Below are positions 58,203 through 64,000 of a stretch of DNA of 64,000 bases, piece after piece. Position 1 is the stretch's first letter. Each line of letters starts with the position of its first letter. The notes under the pieces were generated by a model. That model worked only from the letters and a program-made list of their open reading frames with translations, had not been told where the DNA came from and did not search any database. Source of the stretch: Dentipellis sp. KUC8613 (taxonomy: Eukaryota; Basidiomycota; Agaricomycetes; Russulales; Hericiaceae); assembly GCA_002286715.1 (NCBI GenBank), contig NSJX01000008.1, positions 397,630-461,629 of the forward strand, written 5' to 3'. The position numbers were made by a program, and so were the translations under genes.

Positions 58203-58652
58203 GCTGGTTGTAGGGTGCCCGCGTCGATGAGTATAGAGACGCGTTTCTGAGCCTAGCTGCTCTTGCAGGAGAGGCGCCCGGAACAGCACTTCCACAAATG
58301 GAAAGTTGTTTCCACGACTACTTGGTGACTTTATAGCTACTCTCACATTCTTGCCATCTACCTCCTAGCTCTTTGGCGATGTTAACTCTGATTCCATTAC
58401 TACTTGCATCGAAATCTCTTTAGGAAACCACCGTTTAATTTCAAGTAGACGTACGCCGAGGGACCATGTCGTGCCAGTCTCAGATTTCCGCGCGGCGGTG
58501 CTCTGCCTGTTCACCGACCTGCAGAGCGCGGCAGCATTTGACGGATCCTTCGGAAGCCTGTAAGTCGTAGACATCCGCATCCCTGCTGAAGAGTATGATT
58601 ACGCCATAGAGCATATAAGAAGATGTTTCGCGGCGTTTTGCCCCGCATCATC
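58203..58652. promoter_or_regulatory. Shared divergent promoter region (VPS25 / BTB-G)
   Basis: About 450 bp between divergent starts. A CATATAAG stretch just before 58623 could be the BTB-G TATA element. No ORF supported. Confidence 0.45.
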
Positions 58653-59745
58653 ATGTCTTCTCCCCCTGCTTCCCAACGCGATGTCCGCGACTTTGGAGTT
58701 CCATTCGATGATACGGATGTCAGTTCAATTTATGATCTTTTACCTTCACAGACTAAGCGACACCTAGGCGGATATCATTCTCAGGTCCTGCGAGCAAGTA
58801 GACTTTCGAGTCTACAAGATTATACTGAGCAAGGCATCTCAGACCTTCAAAGACATGTTCACTGCACAACCAAACCCCCCTCCACCTACATCTTCGGACG
58901 ACGCCAATTACAGGAACGGAATCCCTGTTATACCGTTGACCGAAACCACTCGCGCCCTCGAGATCATGCTCAAGCTCTTCTACCCTACGGATAGGCCGCT
59001 ACTGTCTGGCGTGGATGACATCAGGCTAGCTCTTGGTGCGCTTGCGAAGTACATGGCCGACGGTTTCTCCGAAACTATCAACAACTCTCTCTTGACTCTT
59101 GCCGAAGAGGACCCAGGAACTGTTTACGCACTGGCCTGCCGGTATTCCTTGCCGGCGGTCGCCAAAGGAGCAGCACTTCGCTCACTGGATCGCTCGACTC
59201 CTACGTCTAGTATCAGCGATGACGATCTGTCACATATGACCGGGCTACAATACCGTCGACTTCTGCTATACCGCGAGCACTGCATTCAAGCTGCAGTGGA
59301 CGTCTCACAGAAGTTCTCTTGGATCGCTGGAGCCGACATCCCAGGAGCCACCCCGGAAAATGATCACGTTCCCGACAATTGCACCTGCTTTCGAAGCCGA
59401 CGGGTCGTTTCGAGGTCCCGAGGATCTGGAAGCCCTTACGCATTCGCGTCTTACTTCCTTATCCCGAAATGGATTTTGGACTACATGGCCCAATCGTCAG
59501 CGGCTTTGCGACTGAAGCCTTGCGGGAAGTCTGTGCTGGATCCGATGCTTATTGCGTCTGCATTAGAGCTCGCATCGGTCTGCAATGGATGCAAAATCAA
59601 AGCTATGGATCAAATGCATAAGTTCAGCAAAAAGTTATCGGAGCAAGTGGATTGTGCTGTTGGCAAGGTTAGTTTACTTCGTAGATTGCAGCAACATTTT
59701 CTGATACTACCTACCCTCAAGGTTGTCTTACAGCCGTCGTTCTGA
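58653..59745 (+). CDS. BTB/POZ-domain protein (BTB-G)
   Basis: Three exons: 58653-58718, 58768-59667 and 59722-59745 (329 aa). The 49-nt first intron cuts the BTB core right before ADIILRSCEQVDF, unlike the other members, whose BTB core is in one exon. An in-frame ATG at 58623 could add ten residues. RVYKIILSKAS completes the BTB motif. Mid-region: YALACRYSLPAVAKGAALR. The C-terminal module is CTC, WILDYM, CNGC. The last exon encodes VVLQPSF. Because of the first intron, ORF scanning finds only the second exon plus its tail. Confidence 0.87.
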
Positions 59746-60104
59746 CCCTTCTGTCGACCTGCACAAATTCCCGTACCTCTTGCTTCGAAACGGTACCAGT
59801 ATCGTAATCTGGTAGACGATGTTTTCACGTTCTGCGGATGTACATCATGACTCTGTCTTCGCTCTATATCACCTGTGTGTTCTGGGTTTCTTCGCATCTC
59901 CCTGCCACCGAGTGCTAAGATTCTGGAGTACGTAATAGAAATAGTTTTTTCAAAATTTTTCGTGGCTATCGTTTCGTAGCGCCATAGCGTTGTAGTGGTG
60001 TAGCGGTACCTTGATCTTGACTCGCAGCCTCAGTATAAAAGCGGAAGGCTCTCAAGTCAATTTCTGACCTCTCATTTCCTCTCATACCCCAGGACTCCTC
60101 CCGT
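59746..60104. other. Intergenic with TATA box of BTB-H
   Basis: TATAAAA at about 60034-60040 lies some 65 nt before the BTB-H start codon. No other feature seen. Confidence 0.5.
60034..60040 (+). promoter_or_regulatory. TATA box
   Basis: TATAAAA upstream of BTB-H, at a distance typical of fungal core promoters. Confidence 0.5.
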
Positions 60105-61143
60105 ATGAATACTCTTCCCACCAACACCCCATGCGAGGTTGTGCAAGAGCCGGACAAGGTCAAGACAAATCTTTTTAGCGATGCAGGGTCTCCATTCGAC
60201 GATGCAGATGCGGACGTTATCGTTCGTTCTTATGACTGCGTTGATTTCTTCCTATACCGAATTATCCTCGCAAAAGCCTCGGCGGTCTTTGCAGAGATGT
60301 TGCAATCAGCCCAGGAGGATGCAACATTTAGAAACGGCCTCTACATCATTCATGCGATGGAGGACGCCAAAACACTCTCTTCACTCTTCCGTCTCATCTA
60401 TCCCGTCGACAATCCGGCGTTCGCGGAGATTTCGGAGATCAAAGCTGTCTTCAAGGCCATGAGGAAGTACCGCGTGCGAGGCTTGGACTGGACCGCAAAT
60501 TGCATTCTTCAAGGGTTCGCTTCGGAGGCACCCGAGGTTGTCTACGCCATAGCCTGTGGTTTTCAGATGCCGAACGCAGCACGATTCGCGGCGAAGCACA
60601 CTCTTCGTCAACTCTCGCCCTTCCTGCCACTCACAGATGAAGAAGTCTCGATGATGACCGCGTTGCAATACAGCCGTCTCTTGCGATATCAGTCAGCCTG
60701 TCGCGATGTTGCTTTGAGCATTGTCGACCAATTCATATTGGAGATAGCCTCGAAAACGAGCGTCCCGTGGATTAGACTCTCCGAAGCTAGTAACGGAGCG
60801 AAGGTGCCGGTCGGTTGCCGGTGTGTCCAGAAGGGTTACCAAGCAAGAGGGAAGGCTGTCGTAGGGCCGGAGTGGTTCTTCACGCACGTGGCTGAATGCC
60901 GTGCTACCCTCAGCAAATCTCCCCTTGGAAACATGGTCATGGCTCAAACACTGTCCCTATCGAACTCCATCCCGTGTGCTTGCCCAGGTTGCTGCAAGAT
61001 TCCTACACGCGAGGTTTGGGCATTTGCCAAGGCGTTTGGGGCGGCAGTTGACCGCGTAGTCGAAGCGGTGAGAAGCCTTGCAGGCAAACACTCTGATTCG
61101 ATTGACTGACTCACCTCGCGTTCAGGTGGTCCTCAAATTCTGA
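60105..61143 (+). CDS. BTB/POZ-domain protein (BTB-H)
   Basis: Two exons: 60105-61067 and 61126-61143 (326 aa). BTB core GSPFDDADADVIVRSYDCVDF, then FLYRIILAKASAVF. Helical mid-part VVYAIACGFQMPNAARFAAK. The C-terminal module is CRC, EWFFTHV and CPGC. The last exon encodes VVLKF and a TGA; the 58-nt intron ends TTCAG. It is the plus-strand neighbour of BTB-G, and both share the ALQYSRLL / GLQYRRLL motif also seen as AQDHRRLI in BTB-I, so G-J look like one subgroup. Confidence 0.88.
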
Positions 61144-61312
61144 CTTGTCAATACGACCAATCTCCCTCGCTTTCCAAGAGTAGTACGATATACGCATATA
61201 ATGGAAGCACCCACCCGGGTCGGCAACATCTAGTCAAAGGATAATATGGCTCACTTCATGCACCCTCTCGTACTTTGCGCGCGAAGGCCGGGCCAGAATA
61301 TAATTTGGATTA

Positions 61313-62394
61313 TCAGAGGCTCGAGCAATACCCGTCCTCTCTATACCTTACTACGTCGCCATTGTTTCTCACAACTGGCGATACCCGATATATGATATCT
61401 TCGTCGGCGTCGTCAAGGTCGATCTTGATGCAGAGAGATAAAAATCAACACCAGCACGTGCGGGCCCGTCAACAAGAGAGTAACGTACCGCATTGATTTC
61501 CTGCTCGACTTTGCGCGCGAATGCCTGCATGAACGTGACGGTCTCCTGCGGAGCGCGGCGCGAGCAGGTAGGGCACTTTTTCGCCGTCTCCCACAGCGAC
61601 TGCACTAGTCCCCAGTCCATGACCATAGCGGGCAGCGGCTTCTTGTCCAACGCCTCGCCGCATCGCGCCATGTAGTTTTCGACCCACACCGGAGCCTCGT
61701 GGACATGTCCGAAGCTGAAGCGACTGCAGATACAGTCGGTCGCGTCTTCCGGCTCGATGAAGTACGTACTGCACGGCACGTCAGAGGGGTTAGCCCATTC
61801 GAGGTCCTTCGTCAGCTCTACGATGCTGTCCCGGCAGTGCCTTTGGTAGGAGATCAAGCGGCGGTGGTCTTGGGCGTTGAGCAGACTCCAGTCCGAGCTG
61901 TCTTGAGCGAGCGCATGCCCGAGGTCGTGTCGGCTGAGCGTCCGCACGGCCGCCGCCTTCTCCGCACCTGGGTACTTGTAATGCGAGGCGAGCGCGAAAG
62001 CGGCGATGGGCCGTCTCTCTGCGAGGCTGCGCAGAACGTGATCCATGATGCCGTGCTGACCGTCGACTGCGTACTTCTGTAACAGTTCCAGGACAATTTG
62101 CACGTCCTTGATCTCTTTAAGCTCGGGATTCTCGACACCGGGGTAGATGACGCGGAAGAAAAGGTCCAGGGCGCGTGCGGTCTCTGGGAGAGCTGCGAGG
62201 TCAGCGCCCGATGTCGAGGTGTTGGCGGCGGTGTCCGGGAGGGAGAACATCCCTTCGAAGGCCTCAGAGGCCATTTGGAGAATGAGCTTGTGGAGGTGGA
62301 AGTCTACGCCATCACTCGAGCGGAATATGATGTCCCCGTCACGACGATCGAAGGGCGGTTGAGCATCGCGGATCTTGGCTGTTTCCAGAATCAT
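61313..62394 (-). CDS. BTB/POZ-domain protein (BTB-I), extended C-terminus
   Basis: Two exons (62394-61489 and 61423-61313; 338 aa). I start at the ATG at 62394 (MILETAKIRDAQ), since residues encoded further upstream have no match in the family; a 5' exon cannot be excluded. BTB core PPFDRRDGDIIFRSSDGVDFHLHK, then LILQMASEAF. Helical mid-part AAFALASHYKYPGAEKAAAVR. C-terminal module CIC, VWVENYM, CPTC. After the 65-nt intron (GTACGT...CAAG) the last exon begins IDLDDADEDII and continues for 36 residues instead of the usual five to seven. Confidence 0.84.
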
Positions 62395-63332
62395 TGTGAG
62401 AGCTCTACATTGTATTATTTTTAGAATGAGGACATGAGACGACGACCGGTTACTCGCCTTGGATGTGACGGTACCACTATTGGCGGGCAAGTAGAGCAGC
62501 TGAGTGGGTGGCTACCTTAGGCAGATGCACGGGGACCGAGACTAGAAGCGAAGCGTAGTGGCAGACTGGTTTAAGAATGCTGGGAACGGAATAGGAGGAG
62601 AAGGGCGTACCGGAGCGGATGCTACTCATGGAATGAATTGCACGGTGCCCAGTCCAGTTTACTGCATCCGCATCCGCGGCCCTCTAGACCACGATCTTTG
62701 ATACCGGGGTAGAAGCCTTCCGTACAACAGAGCTTTCCCATGCTCTATGCCGTGCTCACCGTTTCGCATGTCGATGTCTATGTGCAAGATCAAAGAATTG
62801 GCTCCTTGTTCGAATCGTCCGCTTTGGGGACGTCAACGATTTGGGAAAATGTTTGTGAGCGGATTGGGGTTAGGTCTGCGTTGACATTTCATACTCAAAA
62901 TATCCCATATTTGGAAGTGATGAGTAAGGCAATATCAATTTATGCACAAAGATGATGATGAAGGTCTTGCCGTCTATTCTTTTAGGACATCTATCCTCAT
63001 CTCTACATGTGCCATTGCACTCTTCTCTGAAGTTGAGGTGCGGTTCGTTCGCTGAGTATACAAAAATCACTCATAATCGAAGGATAGATTGTCATTTACC
63101 TCCCTCTTTTGCTTCATTGACAGCCTCGTTCCAGCACTCCGACTTAAACACCCCCAAGCCTGATTTCACCAGACGATCCGAAGGTGCATCTGATACAACC
63201 AGGGTCTCAACTGGAGACTGATTTCTGTGCTATTCTAGCATCTAGTACGAGCATCCCATCCATTGGCGATAGGTACATTTGCTGACAGCCTCAGTCGAAA
63301 AAAAAAATTCTAGGTCTCTAATGTCCTAAGCC
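62395..63332. other. Divergent intergenic region
   Basis: About 940 bp between BTB-I (minus) and BTB-J (plus), containing both promoters. An A8 run sits just before BTB-J. No gene recognised. Confidence 0.5.
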
Positions 63333-64000
63333 ATGTCTGGATTGGGATCTTCTACAACAGTTCCGACTACGGCGCACTCTCGTGACGCTACCTATCCCTT
63401 CCAATCCCACGACACTGACCTCATCATTCGCTCCAATGACGGTGTTGACTTCCATGTGTACAAACAAATCATGACGCTAGCTTCGGAAATTTTCGCCGGT
63501 ATGATATCGCTGCCGCAAACAACGTCGACTCCCACACCCCAAGTCGTAGGAGTGACCGAGAACTCCACCACTGTCGATATGTTTCTACGGCTCATATACC
63601 CCGTCCAAAACCCCCGCCTGGATTCCGTCACACGCCTGCACGCGGTTCTGGAGATTCTGCACAAGTACGGTGTCGAAGGTCAAGACGACGTCATGAAATA
63701 CGCGTTGCGGGACTTCATCAAGACGCAGCCGGAGGCCGTGTTCGCACTTGCTGATCGCTACGGCCACGCTGACATCGCAAAGGAGGCTGCGAGGCTGACT
63801 TTGGGACGAAGCGACATACCAGGCCCCCTTGCACTTAACGACGAAGATCTCCAGCTGATGACAGCGAAGCAATATCACCAGCTTCTCCAGTTTCAAACGA
63901 AGTGTAGGGAAACTTTTGTCGAGATGTCGCAGGTCCCACCCTACTGGTGCAACCCCGATGACATACCGTGCAGCAGTGTCCAGTACGAGGAACAAGGCAT
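63333..64000 (+). CDS. BTB/POZ-domain protein (BTB-J), cut by window edge
   Basis: Open from the ATG at 63333 (MSGLGSSTTVPTT) to the last base with no stop, so the gene continues beyond the window. BTB core FQSHDTDLIIRSNDGVDFHVYK, then QIMTLASEIF. Next come LRLIYPVQNPRLDSVTRLHAVLEILHKYGVEG and AVFALADRYGHADIAKEAAR, read as separate motifs. The visible part ends near DDIPCSSVQY, which matches the segment just before the CxC motif in BTB-I (DVPCSTYF). The CxC/CxxC module and final exon should therefore follow outside. It is most like BTB-I. Confidence 0.85.
   Translation, partial: MSGLGSSTTVPTTAHSRDATYPFQSHDTDLIIRSNDGVDFHVYKQIMTLASEIFAGMISLPQTTSTPTPQVVGVTENSTTVDMFLRLIYPVQNPRLDSVTRLHAVLEILHKYGVEGQDDVMKYALRDFIKTQPEAVFALADRYGHADIAKEAARLTLGRSDIPGPLALNDEDLQLMTAKQYHQLLQFQTKCRETFVEMSQVPPYWCNPDDIPCSSVQYEEQG

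Overview
The window looks like nuclear DNA of a filamentous basidiomycete (Agaricomycete), probably a wood-rotting order such as Polyporales. The reasons are GC-rich coding sequence, many 50-70 nt GT-AG introns, and several lineage-typical gene families. These include expanded BTB/POZ proteins, RING plus coiled-coil proteins, Pro/Ser-rich orphans, class 3 lipases and zinc-less MDR reductases. The order assignment is inference. No bacterial, viral or CRISPR feature was seen.

Layout from left to right. (1) 0.1-5.4 kb: three tandem minus-strand RING/coiled-coil paralogues with the same intron positions. (2) 5.9-12.3 kb: a five-exon coiled-coil protein (possibly She3-like), a nitronate monooxygenase and a Pro-rich orphan. 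(3) 13.8-17.5 kb: two BTB genes, the second divergent from a ubiquitin-like/WLM metalloprotease. (4) 17.5-21.5 kb: 4 kb without a recognisable gene, then a Reg1-like PP1 regulatory subunit (21.5-24.5 kb). (5) 25.7-30.3 kb: three BTB genes. (6) 30.3-32.9 kb: a disturbed region with an N gap, a 95-bp direct repeat, an AT-rich block and a 20-nt A tract. (7) 32.9-43.6 kb: a Ser/Pro-rich orphan, another BTB gene, tRNA-Ile(AAU), a cardiolipin synthase and a large pericentrin/Pcp1-like spindle-pole protein. (8) 44.4-49.5 kb: two tandem secreted lipases and a fourth RING/coiled-coil gene. (9) 50.4-57.2 kb: three tandem MDR alkenal-reductase-like genes. (10) 57.4-64 kb: VPS25 (ESCRT-II) and four more BTB genes, the last cut by the window edge.

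The genes do not form one pathway. Single-copy housekeeping genes (VPS25, cardiolipin synthase, PP1 regulator, spindle-pole protein, WLM protease, tRNA) are mixed with local gene-family expansions: ten BTB, four RING, three MDR and two lipase genes.

The best candidate for something undescribed is the BTB family. All nine complete members have a C-terminal CxxC. Eight of the nine also have an upstream CxC, with an aromatic 'W-[WFIV]-x2-[HYN]-M'-like motif between the two in most. This suggests a zinc-binding module. Each complete member also ends in a small separate final exon that a plain ORF reading misses. One of these introns has a GC donor.
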